Source: an uncultured Prochlorococcus sp. (GTDB taxonomy: Bacteria > Cyanobacteriota > Cyanobacteriia > PCC-6307 > Cyanobiaceae). From it: 63,813 nucleotides of DNA. The translations under genes were made by a program, and so were the position numbers. Below the pieces are notes generated by a model, which saw only the letters and a list, made by a program, of their open reading frames with translations, was not told where the DNA came from and did not search any database. Below are positions 30,106-41,847 of this stretch, piece after piece. Within the stretch, counting starts at the first letter, position 1. Each line of letters starts with the position of its first letter. The stretch covers positions 1 through 63,813 of the forward strand of contig CACAQQ010000002.1 of NCBI GenBank assembly GCA_902534675.1, written 5' to 3'.

Positions 30106-31881
30106 CTAATAGTGATTAGCAACTTTTCTGTGATGAACTGCTGTCTTGCATGATAAGTCAGAAACATTACCATTCTCAACTATTCCGTAAATTATCCAAT
30201 GGTCTGGAGTCTCCAGCCTGGAACTAACTTTACAATCTAAAAAGGCGAGTGAATCTGAGAGAACTGGTCCCCCTTCAGCGATGTTGCTAATTACATCTAC
30301 ATCTGCAAATCTATCAGCTCCAGGTGCAAATCTTTTTAAAAAATGTCTGAACATTTTTTGATAGTTATCTTCTCTCAAGATATTCACAACAAAACCTTTC
30401 CCAACTTGCATATATGATTCAATAGCTCTATCTTTTGCTACTGCAACTGTAATGCCTGGAGGAGAAAAGCTTGCTTGACTAACCCAACTTGCGACCATTG
30501 CACTTTGTCTGAATGTCGAACCTTCCCCTTGGCTTGCTGTAACTACATATAATCCTCCACTTATTCTACCTAACGCTTTATCTAAATTAGAATCGAGGCT
30601 CTTCATAGAGGCAATATTCTTCTTTTTATTGATCAATTGACCTAAGTCAGTTCCAGCTTCTTCGAATTGCTGATAAATAATGGGATCTGGAATATTTTTA
30701 ACTCTTAAAGGGGAGAAAGCTTCTTTTTGACCAAGTTCTCTTAATTTATTTGCTAACGAATCTATTGGTTCATCATTTCCACCAAATGCATCATAGACAG
30801 CAGTAAATTGTTTTGGTTTTAGTGCTGCAAATAAAGTACCCAGAGATTCTTTTAATTCATTATCTGAGTCTACTGGCCATGTGGGAATTACTACTGCTTT
30901 TGATTCGGAAATTAAACTTGTTAATTCTTGCGGGTCAGAGGATCTTAAATCAATTAATTGAACTTGTGCATCTGCTTTACTTATTCCATGAGATATCGCT
31001 TGACTTAGTCGATCACAATAACCATAGTCGCTTATATAGCAGACTGACACAAAATCATTACCTTTGCTTTTATTGCTACTCCATTCTTGATATTTTCCTT
31101 TCCAAAAATTAACTTGATTATGAAGTAAAGGCCCATGACCTACGGCTAATGTTTTTAATTTAGGTAGCTTATCTATTCTTTTAATTGCCTGCAGAACGCT
31201 TCTAGCGTTTGGACCCATTAGGCAATCGTAATAAAAACGAAAATCATCATATATTTCTTTTTGATCAGTGTCATAAAATTCATCAGAACAATAATGGAGT
31301 CCAAATGCATCGCATGTGTAGAGAACATGAGTGCTGTGGTCATATGAAAAAATTGTATCTGGCCAATGTAAATTTGGTGCGCTTATAAATTCAATATTAT
31401 GTTCTAAACCGCTATTAGGGTTAGTTCCTAGATTTAAAAACTCTCCACTTTTAACTTCTAGTCGCTTAAAGGGAACATGTATTTGGTCTTCAATAAACTT
31501 AAGGGCTAATTTTGAACCAACTATTGTGATATTTTTGTTTAATTCTAGAAGATTACCTATTAAACCAGAATGATCAGGTTCTGTATGGCTTGTAATTAGA
31601 TAATCCACTTCTTGTGGATTTATCTCTTTTAGTAATTCTTCAAACCATAATTCTTCAAATTTTGCGTGACTAGTATCAATTATTGCTAGTTTTTCGCCTT
31701 TAATAATAAAACTATTGTAAGTAGTGCCATTTCTTAAGCCAAATTCAATATCAAATCTACTGCGATCCCAATCCAGAGATCTTATGGCACAAGAATCATC
31801 AGCAAAGTTTTGAGATTGAACTGTCAACTTGTTATTTATTTGTGCCAATTTAGAATTACTTGTCTGGGCAGAGGCTAGCAT
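30106..31881 (-). CDS. flv3: Flavodiiron protein, Flv3-type (intact diiron site)
   Basis: B-class partner of the Flv1/Flv3 heteromer. The metallo-beta-lactamase domain has the complete ligand motif SHTEPDHSG (about residues 97-105), then YTCDAFG and VGHGPLLH. A flavodoxin-like domain (CYISDYGYCDR) and a C-terminal flavin reductase domain with SQASFSPPGITVAVAKDR follow. 591 residues. First gene of the flv3-flv1-FMN reductase run; divergent from alaS with a 119-base shared upstream region. Confidence 0.9.
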   Translation of the reverse strand: MLASAQTSNSKLAQINNKLTVQSQNFADDSCAIRSLDWDRSRFDIEFGLRNGTTYNSFIIKGEKLAIIDTSHAKFEELWFEELLKEINPQEVDYLITSHTEPDHSGLIGNLLELNKNITIVGSKLALKFIEDQIHVPFKRLEVKSGEFLNLGTNPNSGLEHNIEFISAPNLHWPDTIFSYDHSTHVLYTCDAFGLHYCSDEFYDTDQKEIYDDFRFYYDCLMGPNARSVLQAIKRIDKLPKLKTLAVGHGPLLHNQVNFWKGKYQEWSSNKSKGNDFVSVCYISDYGYCDRLSQAISHGISKADAQVQLIDLRSSDPQELTSLISESKAVVIPTWPVDSDNELKESLGTLFAALKPKQFTAVYDAFGGNDEPIDSLANKLRELGQKEAFSPLRVKNIPDPIIYQQFEEAGTDLGQLINKKKNIASMKSLDSNLDKALGRISGGLYVVTASQGEGSTFRQSAMVASWVSQASFSPPGITVAVAKDRAIESYMQVGKGFVVNILREDNYQKMFRHFLKRFAPGADRFADVDVISNIAEGGPVLSDSLAFLDCKVSSRLETPDHWIIYGIVENGNVSDLSCKTAVHHRKVANHY

Positions 31882-32000
31882 AGGACAAATCGCGTTATAA
31901 AATAACTTTAGTTATGTAGAATATAAATCCGCGTGATTATTTTTGCGAAATAACCGAAATTACGCTTTTCTTTAATTTTTAATCTTTTTATTCTGGATAA

Positions 32001-34661
32001 ATGACATCTCAACTAATTAAAAAAATAGTTACTGGAGATGAGATAAGAAATGCTTTTTTAAAATTTTACAGTGAAAAATTACATAAAATCATTCCAAGTG
32101 CATCTTTAATACCAGATGACCCTACGGTTATGCTCACAATTGCTGGGATGCTACCTTTTAAACCAGTTTTTTTAGGTTTAAAAGAAAGACCATCAAAAAG
32201 GGCTACATCTAGCCAAAAGTGCATCAGAACAAATGATATAGAAAACGTTGGAGTTACAGCTAGACATCACACTTTTTTTGAAATGCTTGGTAATTTCTCT
32301 TTTGGAGATTATTTTAAACGAGAGGCTATTCAATGGGCTTGGGAATTAGTTACTGATATTTATCAACTTTCTGTTGAAAATATAATTGTGAGTGTTTTTC
32401 ACCAAGATGAAGAGTCTGCAAAAATTTGGAAAGATGAAATAGGTATTCATCCAGATAGGATAGTGAAACTAGGTGAGGAAGATAATTTTTGGTCATCTGG
32501 CAAAACAGGTCCATGTGGACCTTGTTCAGAACTTTATTATGATTTTCATCCTGAAAAGGGTCTGCAGAATATTGATTTAGAAGATGGAGATCGTTTTATT
32601 GAATTTTATAATCTTGTTTTTATGCAATATAATCGTGATCCATATGGAAAATTGACAGATTTAAAATCTAAAAATATTGATACAGGAATGGGTCTTGAAA
32701 GGATGGCTCAGATACTACAAAAAAAACAAAATAATTATGAGACAGATTTAATTTTTCCTATTATTCAAAAAATTTGTGAGATTGCAAATATTGATTATTT
32801 TTCTTCAGATGATAAAAACAAAATTTCTTTAAAAATCATTGGTGATCATACAAGAGCTGTTATTCATTTAATTTCTGATGGAGTAGCAGCAAGTAATCTC
32901 GGCAGGGGATATATATTAAGAAGACTTATTAGAAGAATGGTCAGACACGGAAGATTATTAGGTATAACAAATGAATTTTTACCCCATATTGCTACTGTAG
33001 GGATCAATTTAATGCAAAATAATTATCCTGATTTAAAAAATAATAATGGTTTAATTTTGAATGAGATAAAAATTGAAGAAATAAGATTTAGGGAAACTCT
33101 TGAAAGAGGAGAGAAATTGCTAGATGAGTTAATTTCTTCAGGGCAGAAATTAATTTCTGGTTTTAAAGCTTTTGAACTTTATGATACTTATGGATTTCCT
33201 CTAGAACTTACTGTAGAAATTGCTGAAGATAATAGTATCAGTGTAGATGTAAAGGGTTTTGAAGAAGAAATGAATGCACAAAAAGAGAGAGCTAAAGCTG
33301 CTTCAAGTAATATTGATTTGACATTAGAGGGATCATTAGAGCGAGAAATAGATCTTTTTAACAAGACTGTTTTTAATGGTTATGATTCACTCCTTTCGGA
33401 AGCTGAAATAAAGGGTATATTCTTGGATTCAACATTAGTTAAGCAAGCAAGTGAAGGTCAGAAAGTTTTAATTGTTCTTGATCAGACAACTTTTTATGGA
33501 GAATCTGGCGGGCAAGTTGGTGATATTGGAACGATATTTTCACAAGATGTAGAGGTCTTGGTTGATAATGTTATGCGAAAGAAAAGTGTTTTTTTACATT
33601 ATGGAACGATCAAAAAAGGAATATTAACTATTGGACAAAAAGTTAAGACTAATGTTAGCTCCTCTAATAGAGCTAAGGCTGCTGCAAATCATACAGCTAC
33701 TCATTTATTACAATCTGCACTTAAATCAATTGTTAACGAAAGTGTTGGACAAAAAGGTTCATTAGTAGCCTTTAATAAATTACGATTTGACTTTAATTCC
33801 TCTAATCCTATTTCTAAAGATCAAATTTCTAAGATTGAGACTTTAGTTAACTCTTGGATTATGGAAAATCATGCCCTAGAAATAAAAAATATGTCTAAGA
33901 GTGAGGCTCTTGAAAAGGGCGCAGTCGCCATGTTTGGAGAAAAATATGATGATGAAGTACGCGTTGTTAATATACCTGGAGTTTCAATGGAACTTTGTGG
34001 TGGCACACATGTTAAAACTACATCTGAATTAGGTTCTTTCAAAATAATTAGTGAGGAAGGAATCTCAGCCGGAGTAAGAAGGATCGAAGCATTATCAGGC
34101 CAATCAGCATTAGACTATTTCAGTGATAGAAATGCTTTAGTAAATCAAATAAGTGATTTGTTAAAAGCAAATCCTAATCAACTTTTTGAAAGGGTTAATA
34201 ATTTGCAAGCAGAGCTCATTAATAAGAATAAAGAGATACAAAAAATGAAAGATGAAATTGCATATTTTAAATACTCTTCTATAAAATCATCCGCAGAAAT
34301 AGTAAATTCTTTTTCAATTCTAGTAAATCAGATTGATGGCTTAGATGGGAATTCTTTGCAATCTGCAGCACTGAATTTAACTTCTCATTTGGGAAAAAAA
34401 GCAATAGTGATTCTTGGGGGAATACCAAATTCAGAAAATAGAAATTTGTTATTTGTAGTTTCTTTAGGTGATGATGCAGTAAAAATAGGATTGGATGCAG
34501 GTAAATTAATTAATCAGATTGCAAGAATTTGTTCGGGAGGAGGAGGAGGAAAGCCTAACTTTGCTCAAGCAGGTGCTAAAAATATTGATAAGTTAAGAGA
34601 TGCTTTAGATTATGCTAAAAATTATCTTCAAAAAACATTAGATAGTCATTCTGATAAATAA
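32001..34661 (+). CDS. alaS: Alanyl-tRNA synthetase
   Basis: Charges tRNA-Ala, and also the tmRNA encoded near 49.6-49.9 kb. Class II catalytic core with [18 protein letters not shown] and TGMGLERM, the tRNA-binding domain, the editing domain with the zinc motifs NHTATHLL and CGGTHV, and the C-terminal DHHA1/glycine-rich domain ([15 protein letters not shown]). 886 residues, complete. The end overlaps convergent speA by 16 bases. Confidence 0.97.
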   Translation: MTSQLIKKIVTGDEIRNAFLKFYSEKLHKIIPSASLIPDDPTVMLTIAGMLPFKPVFLGLKERPSKRATSSQKCIRTNDIENVGVTARHHTFFEMLGNFSFGDYFKREAIQWAWELVTDIYQLSVENIIVSVFHQDEESAKIWKDEIGIHPDRIVKLGEEDNFWSSGKTGPCGPCSELYYDFHPEKGLQNIDLEDGDRFIEFYNLVFMQYNRDPYGKLTDLKSKNIDTGMGLERMAQILQKKQNNYETDLIFPIIQKICEIANIDYFSSDDKNKISLKIIGDHTRAVIHLISDGVAASNLGRGYILRRLIRRMVRHGRLLGITNEFLPHIATVGINLMQNNYPDLKNNNGLILNEIKIEEIRFRETLERGEKLLDELISSGQKLISGFKAFELYDTYGFPLELTVEIAEDNSISVDVKGFEEEMNAQKERAKAASSNIDLTLEGSLEREIDLFNKTVFNGYDSLLSEAEIKGIFLDSTLVKQASEGQKVLIVLDQTTFYGESGGQVGDIGTIFSQDVEVLVDNVMRKKSVFLHYGTIKKGILTIGQKVKTNVSSSNRAKAAANHTATHLLQSALKSIVNESVGQKGSLVAFNKLRFDFNSSNPISKDQISKIETLVNSWIMENHALEIKNMSKSEALEKGAVAMFGEKYDDEVRVVNIPGVSMELCGGTHVKTTSELGSFKIISEEGISAGVRRIEALSGQSALDYFSDRNALVNQISDLLKANPNQLFERVNNLQAELINKNKEIQKMKDEIAYFKYSSIKSSAEIVNSFSILVNQIDGLDGNSLQSAALNLTSHLGKKAIVILGGIPNSENRNLLFVVSLGDDAVKIGLDAGKLINQIARICSGGGGGKPNFAQAGAKNIDKLRDALDYAKNYLQKTLDSHSDK

Positions 34662-36592
34662 CTACTTTTTCTGAGACTAATTTCGATTTGATTCATTAAT
34701 TTCCTTGCTTCTTTGATAGTTAATTTTTTTTTATCAATTGCTGATTCAGTATTAATTCTTATAGATTCAACCAAAGAAGCTGAACTGTAATCTAATAATT
34801 GTAAAATTTCAGATTTACTGTCCTCTTTAATAATATTTTTGACTTTATATGAATTATCTTGATTTATGTCTATATGAACAACGTTTGTACTGCCAAATAA
34901 ATTGTGCAAGTTTCCTAATGCTTCTTGATAGGCTCCAGTCATAAAAATTCCAATTAGATAATCTTTATCTTCCTCTGGCTTATGTAAATTTAGTAATGAT
35001 TTAATTTTTCCATCATTAATAAAATTATTTAGTTTCCCATCTGAATCACAAGTTAAATCTGCAAAGTTGCCTTTGCAGAATGGCTCCTCTAAGTGCCTAT
35101 GTATTGGTACTATTGGAAAAATCTGATTTATTGCCCAGCTATCGGGAATAGATTTAAAGATAGATAAATTTGCATAATAAGTTGATGCGAGAGTTTCTGT
35201 GATTTCAGATAAATCAGGGTGATTGATTTCATCATTATTCAGGTTATTAGAAATTTCTTTTGCGCAAGCCCAAGTAAGTTCTTCGGCATAAGCTCTTTCT
35301 GCCAAACTTAAAAATCCTAATCTAAAAGCAACTAAGCAATCCTCTTTAAACTTTTTTGCATCATTCCATAGTTCAATTATTTGAGATAAATTTATTTTTT
35401 TATTTTTAAGTTTTTTTAATTCATAGAAAGTTTCAAGTAAATTTGAAATTATTAATTGTTGATTTTTTTTATCAAAAATTTGTAGTTTGGAACTGACATG
35501 ACTTGTCCCTAAAACATTAAAAATTAAAACTGAACAATGGCTTATTATTGCTCTTCCGCTTTCTGAGATTATGGTTGGATGCTTGATATTATTTAATTCA
35601 CATGAATCCTTAATAGTTGCAATTACATCGTTAGCATAATTTTGAAGAGAATAATTAGTAGAGGTGTTGGAGGAGGTTTTGGTTCCATCAAAATCTATTC
35701 CTAATCCTCCCCCAACGTCGATATATTGCATTGGGGCTCCTAGTTTGCATAGTTCCACATATATTTGACTAGCTTCTTGTAATGCGTCTTTGATCACAGC
35801 AATATCACTTATTTGACTGCCTATATGAAAATGGAGCAATTTCATTTCGTTGATAAGATTTGCTTCTTTTAGTTCTTTTATTGTCAACATAATTTCTGGG
35901 ATTGATAATCCAAATTTGGAATTATCTCCAATAGATTTACCCCACCTACCACTACTTTTACTTGATAACTTTGCTCTAATTCCTATCAATGGAGTTGCGT
36001 TAAGTTCTTGAACTGCTTGAATAATTCTTTTTACCTCATCTCGTTGTTCAATAACTATTATTGGATTTTTGCCGAGCTTTCTGGCCAAAGTAGCAATCTC
36101 AATATATTTTTTATCTTTATATCCGTTGCATATTAATAATGAATTTTGGTTTTCAAGAAGTGCGAGGCCAATTAATAGTTCTGATTTACTTCCTACTTCT
36201 AAACCAAAATTCCATTGGCTACCAAACTCTATTATCTTTTCTAGGACATTTTTCTGTTGATTACATTTGACAGGAAAAACGCCTTGATAAATGTTCTTAT
36301 ATTTATAGGTTTTTATTGCTTTTAAAAAAGAGTCATGTAATGCATTTATGCGATCTTTTAAGATATCATTAAATCTTATGATTAATGGAGGATTTATTTC
36401 TCTACTCTTAAGTTCTTTGACAAGCTTAAAAAGATCAATCTTATTTTCAGATTTTATATCTTTAGTTACTGATATATTTCCTTTGGAATTTATAGAAAAA
36501 TATTTATCTCCCCATTTGTCTATGTTATAAGTCGCAATACTATCTTCAATAGTCCAAATATTCTTTAATTTTTTCGGCTCAAAATTGGTCAA
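34646..36592 (-). CDS. speA: Biosynthetic arginine decarboxylase
   Basis: PLP enzyme converting arginine to agmatine, the entry to polyamine synthesis. Fold type III: the PLP lysine lies in [10 protein letters not shown] (about residue 107), [12 protein letters not shown] and [14 protein letters not shown] follow, with [11 protein letters not shown] and [18 protein letters not shown] further on. 648 residues, normal for SpeA. The agmatinase gene is not in the window. Divergent from ndk. Confidence 0.95.
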   Translation of the reverse strand: MTNFEPKKLKNIWTIEDSIATYNIDKWGDKYFSINSKGNISVTKDIKSENKIDLFKLVKELKSREINPPLIIRFNDILKDRINALHDSFLKAIKTYKYKNIYQGVFPVKCNQQKNVLEKIIEFGSQWNFGLEVGSKSELLIGLALLENQNSLLICNGYKDKKYIEIATLARKLGKNPIIVIEQRDEVKRIIQAVQELNATPLIGIRAKLSSKSSGRWGKSIGDNSKFGLSIPEIMLTIKELKEANLINEMKLLHFHIGSQISDIAVIKDALQEASQIYVELCKLGAPMQYIDVGGGLGIDFDGTKTSSNTSTNYSLQNYANDVIATIKDSCELNNIKHPTIISESGRAIISHCSVLIFNVLGTSHVSSKLQIFDKKNQQLIISNLLETFYELKKLKNKKINLSQIIELWNDAKKFKEDCLVAFRLGFLSLAERAYAEELTWACAKEISNNLNNDEINHPDLSEITETLASTYYANLSIFKSIPDSWAINQIFPIVPIHRHLEEPFCKGNFADLTCDSDGKLNNFINDGKIKSLLNLHKPEEDKDYLIGIFMTGAYQEALGNLHNLFGSTNVVHIDINQDNSYKVKNIIKEDSKSEILQLLDYSSASLVESIRINTESAIDKKKLTIKEARKLMNQIEISLRKSSYLSE

Positions 36593-36714
36593 TTTATGTC
36601 TTAATGATTAATAAATGTTTTTGAAAATAACTCAAAACAATATCTTTTATTTTAATGATTACTTGCCAAGTTACCACCCAAAAGTTGAATATACATAGAG
36701 TGATTATTAATTAA

Positions 36715-37173
36715 ATGACCAAAGAGAGAACCTTTATTGCAATTAAGCCAGATGGAGTTCAAAGAGGATATGTTTCTGAGATTATTGGCAGATTTGAAAA
36801 AAAAGGATTTAAATTGGTTGGATTAAAGCAATTAATACCTTCAAAAGAACTTGCTCAAAATCATTATGGAGTACATAGAGAAAGACCCTTTTTTAGTGAT
36901 TTAGTAGACTTTATTTCAAGTGGACCTGTTGTAGCAATGGTGTGGGAAGGCGAAGGCGTTATTTTGAGTGCTAGAAAACTAATAGGTGCAACAAAACCTC
37001 TGGAAGCAGAGCCTGGAACAATTAGAGGTGATTTAGCTATTGATATTGGTAGGAATATTATTCATGGTTCTGATGGAGAAGATACTGCAAAATTTGAAAT
37101 TGATCTATGGTTTAACGAAGAGGAATTATGTGAGTGGGAAACTTCTGATTCGAAATGGCGATCTGAAAATTAA
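36715..37173 (+). CDS. ndk: Nucleoside diphosphate kinase
   Basis: Balances nucleoside triphosphate pools by phosphotransfer through a histidine. Motifs: N-terminal [15 protein letters not shown] and the active-site NIIHGSDG (His about 117). 152 residues, standard size. Upstream a TATACAT box near 36692-36698 is a plausible -10. The gene is followed 3 bases later by the end of convergent thiO. Confidence 0.96.
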   Translation: MTKERTFIAIKPDGVQRGYVSEIIGRFEKKGFKLVGLKQLIPSKELAQNHYGVHRERPFFSDLVDFISSGPVVAMVWEGEGVILSARKLIGATKPLEAEPGTIRGDLAIDIGRNIIHGSDGEDTAKFEIDLWFNEEELCEWETSDSKWRSEN

Positions 37174-37176
37174 AAT

Positions 37177-38286
37177 TTAAATCGCAAATCTATCTAAACT
37201 AAATTTTTCTAAAAAGCTTTTTTCTATTTCTTTGAGATTTTTATTTTGAACTATTTTCAAAAGAAGATCACTTGTTATTGCAGAAAATAAAACTCCATTT
37301 CTGTAATGTCCTGTAGCTATAAAAAGATTTTCAATTTTTGATTTTCCAATTATTGGTTTTAGATCTGGTGTACAAGGTCTAAATCCCCACCAATGTTCCA
37401 TTTGTGGCCAATTAATAGCTTCTGGCAATAAGGAGCGAATGCCTTCTTGCAATTGTTTTATTCCATTAGGAGTATTACCCTGATTAAATTTTGAATCTTT
37501 TTCAACTGTCGCTCCAACTATAATAAGTCCATCATCTCGGGGAACTAAATAAGTTTTTGGACCAAAAATAACTCTTTTCAAAAAATTTGTTGGACCTTGT
37601 ATTGATAGCATTTGTCCCTTTACAGGAAAGACTGGAATTTTATTAAAAATTTTTTTACTCCAAGCACCGCTGCATATAATTGCTTTTTCGCAGTTAATTT
37701 TTTTTATTTCCCCAGTGGCACATACAACTGTTGCACCTGTAATTTTGTTTTTTTCGAATGTCAAATCCTCTACTTCTGATCCCTCTTGAAATTCCACTCC
37801 ATGCAAGGAGCATGCTCTCTCAAGAGCACGCATCAGTCTTCTTCGGTTATCTATTTGACCATCTTGTTCAAAAAGTAAACCATGTTTCCAAATAGAATTC
37901 ATTCCATTAATTTCTGTTTGAAGATCTTTGTGATTTAAATATTTTCCATATTCATAAGTGGGAAACTCTTCAAGATCTTCTTTGTTTTTAAAAGGAACTA
38001 CTATGCCACATTTTTTTAAACCGCATTTTATATTACTATCTTGTTCAATACTCTGTATCCACTTTGGAATTAGATTTTGACTTTCTTGGCCAAATTTTAG
38101 TAATTCATCTTCTAGTCCTTCGGCATGAGTAGCTAACATTCCTGCAGCAACAAATCCAGCTGATTCATTTCTGTTTTTGCTTAAAACTAAAACTTTGAAG
38201 TTATTTCTAGAAAATTCATAAGCAATAGATAAACCTAAAAGTCCACCGCCAATGATTAATATTGAATTTTTGGTTTCTTGTCTCAT
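37177..38286 (-). CDS. thiO: FAD-dependent glycine oxidase, probable ThiO
   Basis: D-amino-acid-oxidase-family flavoenzyme. The FAD motif GGGLLGLSIAYEF is at the N-terminus. FVAAGMLATHAEG, PVKGQML, YLVPRDDGLIIVGATVE, WGFRPCTPDLKPIIG and the C-terminal ATGHYRNGVLFSAIT are typical of ThiO, which oxidises glycine to the imine used to build the thiazole of thiamine. 369 residues. Function is assigned by motif pattern; another amine substrate cannot be excluded. Divergent from gatB. Confidence 0.88.
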   Translation of the reverse strand: MRQETKNSILIIGGGLLGLSIAYEFSRNNFKVLVLSKNRNESAGFVAAGMLATHAEGLEDELLKFGQESQNLIPKWIQSIEQDSNIKCGLKKCGIVVPFKNKEDLEEFPTYEYGKYLNHKDLQTEINGMNSIWKHGLLFEQDGQIDNRRRLMRALERACSLHGVEFQEGSEVEDLTFEKNKITGATVVCATGEIKKINCEKAIICSGAWSKKIFNKIPVFPVKGQMLSIQGPTNFLKRVIFGPKTYLVPRDDGLIIVGATVEKDSKFNQGNTPNGIKQLQEGIRSLLPEAINWPQMEHWWGFRPCTPDLKPIIGKSKIENLFIATGHYRNGVLFSAITSDLLLKIVQNKNLKEIEKSFLEKFSLDRFAI

Positions 38287-38365
38287 TTAAAAATTAATAT
38301 TTTTATTTGTGTTTAGGTCCTCTTTTCCTTTATATCCAATAATATTAATAAAGAGACTTTTGATA

Positions 38366-39838
38366 ATGAACAATTTGGAATCTTGGGAAGCTGTGATTGG
38401 TTTGGAAACTCATGTACAGCTTAATACGAAAAGTAAAATATTCACATCTGCGTCAACAGCTTTTGGTGATGCACCTAATACGCATATAGATCCTGTAGTT
38501 TGTGGGTTGCCAGGAACTCTTCCAGTTTTGAATGAGACTGTTCTTGAGTATGCTGTAAAAACTTCGTTAGCATTAAATTTAAATGTTGCAGAACATTGTA
38601 AGTTTGATAGAAAACAATATTTTTATCCTGATCTTCCTAAAAATTATCAAATTTCACAATTTGATGAGCCACTAGCTGAAAATGGCTGGTTAGAGGTTGA
38701 AATAATTGAGAAGGACAAAGAACCTTATATCAAAAAAATTGGTATAGAAAGGCTACATATGGAAGAAGACGCCGGAAAACTAGTCCATTCAGGAAGTGAT
38801 AGATTAGCTGGCTCTAAGTATTCCTTAGTTGATTACAATCGTGCCGGAATAGCACTTTGTGAGATTGTAAGTAAACCAGATATTAGATCAGGTAAAGAGG
38901 CATCTGAATATGCTTCAGAGATTAGAAGAACAGTTAGATATCTAGGAGTATCAGACGGAAATATGCAAGAGGGTTCATTACGCTGTGATGTCAATATTTC
39001 AGTTAGAAAAGGACCTAATGCTCCTTTTGGTACCAAAGTAGAAATAAAGAATATGAATTCATTTTCTGCAATTCAAAAGGCTTGTGATTATGAAATAGCC
39101 AGACAAATAAAAGTTTACGAAAATGGAGGAAAAATTTTCCAAGAAACAAGGTTATGGGATGAAGCTAAGCAATTAACGAAAAGTATGAGATTAAAAGAAG
39201 GTAGCAGTGATTATAGATATTTTCCTGATCCTGACTTAGGTCCAATTGAAATAACAAAAGCTCAAAAAGAAATATGGTTAAAAGAACTTCCAGAATTACC
39301 TTGTAAGAAAAGAAATAAATACGTAACTAAATTTGGGTTATCTGCATATGATGCAAGGGTAATTTCTGATGAAATTAATATGGCAAACTTTTTTGAAGAA
39401 ACAGTAGCTAATGGTGCTGAGGCTAAAATAGCTTCAAATTGGATAACAAGTGATATTGTGGGTTATTTAAAAGCAAATAAGCTTAGTTTTAGTGAATTAA
39501 AACTTAGTCCTGAAAATCTTGCTGAAATGATTGGCATGATTTCAAATAACACTATCAGTGGAAAAATTGCAAAAGAAATTTTACCTGAATTAATTCAAAA
39601 AAATATTTCTCCGAAAAAATTAGTTGAGAAAAAAGGGTTAGCTATGATATCTGATTCTTCAAGTATTTTACCAATAATTGATGAACTTATAACTGAACAT
39701 CCAGATGAGGTTCAAGCATTTAGAAATGGTAAAACTAAATTACTTGGTTTTTTTGTTGGTCAATTAATGAAAAGAACAAAAGGTAAAGCTGATCCTAAAC
39801 TTGCAAATAAACTTCTTGCAGAAAAATTAAATAGCTAA
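38366..39838 (+). CDS. gatB: Asp/Glu-tRNA amidotransferase subunit B
   Basis: Subunit of GatCAB, which converts Glu-tRNA(Gln) and Asp-tRNA(Asn) to the amide forms. The start is set at ATG 38366 (MNNLESWEAVIGLETHVQL) because the family begins here and an AAAGAG ribosome-binding site lies upstream; the 19-residue upstream extension is not family sequence. The N-terminal kinase core has HVQLNTKSKIF, FDRKQYFYPDLPKNYQISQ and RCDVNIS; the C-terminal YqeY-like helical domain binds tRNA. 490 residues. Confidence 0.96.
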   Translation: MNNLESWEAVIGLETHVQLNTKSKIFTSASTAFGDAPNTHIDPVVCGLPGTLPVLNETVLEYAVKTSLALNLNVAEHCKFDRKQYFYPDLPKNYQISQFDEPLAENGWLEVEIIEKDKEPYIKKIGIERLHMEEDAGKLVHSGSDRLAGSKYSLVDYNRAGIALCEIVSKPDIRSGKEASEYASEIRRTVRYLGVSDGNMQEGSLRCDVNISVRKGPNAPFGTKVEIKNMNSFSAIQKACDYEIARQIKVYENGGKIFQETRLWDEAKQLTKSMRLKEGSSDYRYFPDPDLGPIEITKAQKEIWLKELPELPCKKRNKYVTKFGLSAYDARVISDEINMANFFEETVANGAEAKIASNWITSDIVGYLKANKLSFSELKLSPENLAEMIGMISNNTISGKIAKEILPELIQKNISPKKLVEKKGLAMISDSSSILPIIDELITEHPDEVQAFRNGKTKLLGFFVGQLMKRTKGKADPKLANKLLAEKLNS

Positions 39839-39842
39839 AGCT

Positions 39843-40460
39843 TCAAAGAAGTTCTTTTATTGTCTTAATCCATTTATTTTGATCATCTGAATTATCTAAA
39901 ATAATGTCTGAAAATTTTCTTTTTTCTTCGAAACTTAATTGAAGATTTATCGATTCACGTGCTTCTCTTTCGCTAATTTTATCTCTTGTGATAAGTCTTT
40001 TTCTTTGTAGTTCTTTGGGACATTTAACTAACCATATTTCAGTGCAAATATCTTCAAATTTTGCTTCAAATAATAATGGAATAACCAATACTATAGTTTG
40101 ATTATTTTTGTATTGACAGCATTCTTCTATCATTTTTTCTTTAATTAATGGGTGAAGTAGTTTTTCAATCCATTCTTTGCTTTCTGAATGTTTAAAAACA
40201 ATTTTTCTTAAAAGTTTCCTGTTTATTACCCTTTCTGAATTGTTCTTATTATCAATAATTTTATTTCCAAAATAATCTAAAATTTTCTTATATCCATATG
40301 TGTTTGGTTTCATTAATTCTCTTGATAAATTATCTGCATCTAATATCGGAATGTTTTTATGTTTTCTAATGTAATTTGTTATGAATGTCTTCCCACTGGC
40401 AATGCCTCCAGTTAAACCAATTCTTCTTTGGTCATTTTTTAATTTTTGAACAATTTCCAT
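39843..40460 (-). CDS. coaE: Dephospho-CoA kinase
   Basis: Last step of coenzyme A synthesis. P-loop GLTGGIASGKT near residue 18, ILDADNLSRELM and LVIPLLFEAKFED are CoaE signatures, with a helical lid containing REARESINLQLS. 205 residues. Its end is 4 bases from the gatB stop on the opposite strand, and it is divergent from argJ. Confidence 0.94.
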   Translation of the reverse strand: MEIVQKLKNDQRRIGLTGGIASGKTFITNYIRKHKNIPILDADNLSRELMKPNTYGYKKILDYFGNKIIDNKNNSERVINRKLLRKIVFKHSESKEWIEKLLHPLIKEKMIEECCQYKNNQTIVLVIPLLFEAKFEDICTEIWLVKCPKELQRKRLITRDKISEREARESINLQLSFEEKRKFSDIILDNSDDQNKWIKTIKELL

Positions 40461-40535
40461 ATATTTAATAATAATCTAATTACCTGTTTCTTTAGCATTA
40501 AAGAGCAGTTATTATGAATTAAAATATAAGAAAGA

Positions 40536-41774
40536 TTGAGCCAGTCTTATTCCAATTGGTCATTTATTGATGAAGGTAACATAACACCCCATGGTTTCCT
40601 TTTTGCAGGAATATCTGCTGGATTAAAAGCATCTAATAAAAAAGATTTAGCACTTATACTCGCTCCAGAAGGAAGTATTTTTAGCGGGATGTTTACCCAA
40701 TCATTGGTTCGTGCTTCATGTGTTGATATTTGTGAGGAAAGGATAAAAAAAACTTCGGGTTTCTTACGAGCAATATTAATTAATTCTGGTCAAGCAAATG
40801 CGTGTACAGGAAATCTTGGACTTAAACATTTTCAAATTGCTACAGCAAAGATTGCAGAACTTTTAGGAATAAAAGAAGAAGAAGTTTTAATGTGCTCAAC
40901 TGGTGTAATAGGTGTTCCTATACAAATAAATGATTTAGTAAAAAATTTGCCGAATTTAGTAAGTGATTTAAAAGTTAATAACTTTCAAAATGCAGCAGAA
41001 GCAATTTTAACTACTGATTTGACTTTGAAAAAAGTTTTAATAGAGACGATTATTCAAGGTAGAAAGATAAAAATAGCAGGATTTGCAAAAGGTTCAGGGA
41101 TGATTTACCCCAATATGGCTACAATGCTTGCTTTTTTATCTTGTGACGCGGGTATTGAAAAAGAAGAATGGGATAAAATGATTACTATTGCGGGTAAAAA
41201 ATCTTTTAATGCAATATCAGTTGATGGAGAGACAAGTACAAACGATTCTTTTATCGGAATAAATGCAGGAGAGAAAATTGATAAAAGATTTTTACCAATT
41301 ATCCAACAAGGTATTGATATTGTTTGTCAAAACTTGGCAAAAAATATTGCAAGGGATGGAGAGGGAGCAAATTGTTTATTAGAGGTTTTGGTTAAAGGAG
41401 CAAAAAATACTGATGATGCAATTATGGTTGCTAAATTTATTTGTAATTCTGCATTGGTGAAAACTGCTATACATGGCTGTGATCCTAATTGGGGAAGAAT
41501 TATTTCTGCTGCAGGTAACTCTGGAGTTAAATTCAATTTAAATGACGTTGACTTATATATAGGTAATGATCAAATTTTGGAAAAGGGCAAGTTAAATAAA
41601 TATGATTCGCAAAAAGTAACAGACTATATTAAGTCCAGAATGAAAGGTAGATATTTAGTTGATGATATTGTACAAATTATGATTAATCTAAACTCTGGCG
41701 AATCGAAAGGTAAAGCTTGGGGATGCGATCTTTCTAAAAAATATGTTGAAATAAACTCGGAGTATACAACTTAG
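40536..41774 (+). CDS. argJ: Bifunctional ornithine acetyltransferase / N-acetylglutamate synthase
   Basis: Recycles acetyl groups in arginine synthesis. The autocleavage site lies in KGSGMIYPNMATMLAFL, where the threonine after MA is the new N-terminal nucleophile. GAVTSN-equivalent N-terminal segments and NSGQANACTG, VDGETSTNDS and DPNWGRIISAAG are present. 412 residues. Start is TTG at 40536. Its stop codon marks the left edge of the accessory island: the 14 bases around it (41769 on) recur at 45493. Confidence 0.95.
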   Translation: MSQSYSNWSFIDEGNITPHGFLFAGISAGLKASNKKDLALILAPEGSIFSGMFTQSLVRASCVDICEERIKKTSGFLRAILINSGQANACTGNLGLKHFQIATAKIAELLGIKEEEVLMCSTGVIGVPIQINDLVKNLPNLVSDLKVNNFQNAAEAILTTDLTLKKVLIETIIQGRKIKIAGFAKGSGMIYPNMATMLAFLSCDAGIEKEEWDKMITIAGKKSFNAISVDGETSTNDSFIGINAGEKIDKRFLPIIQQGIDIVCQNLAKNIARDGEGANCLLEVLVKGAKNTDDAIMVAKFICNSALVKTAIHGCDPNWGRIISAAGNSGVKFNLNDVDLYIGNDQILEKGKLNKYDSQKVTDYIKSRMKGRYLVDDIVQIMINLNSGESKGKAWGCDLSKKYVEINSEYTT

Positions 41775-41847
41775 TTAAGATCCATTGCGGGGCAAGCGAT
41801 CTTAGTGTTTCTAAAAATTAATAAACCGGTAATAAACCAGTAAATTT

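Noticed and set aside
28441-31573. Several 60-100-codon frames antisense to flv1 and flv3
   Set aside because: Mirror frames of long conserved genes; no independent evidence.
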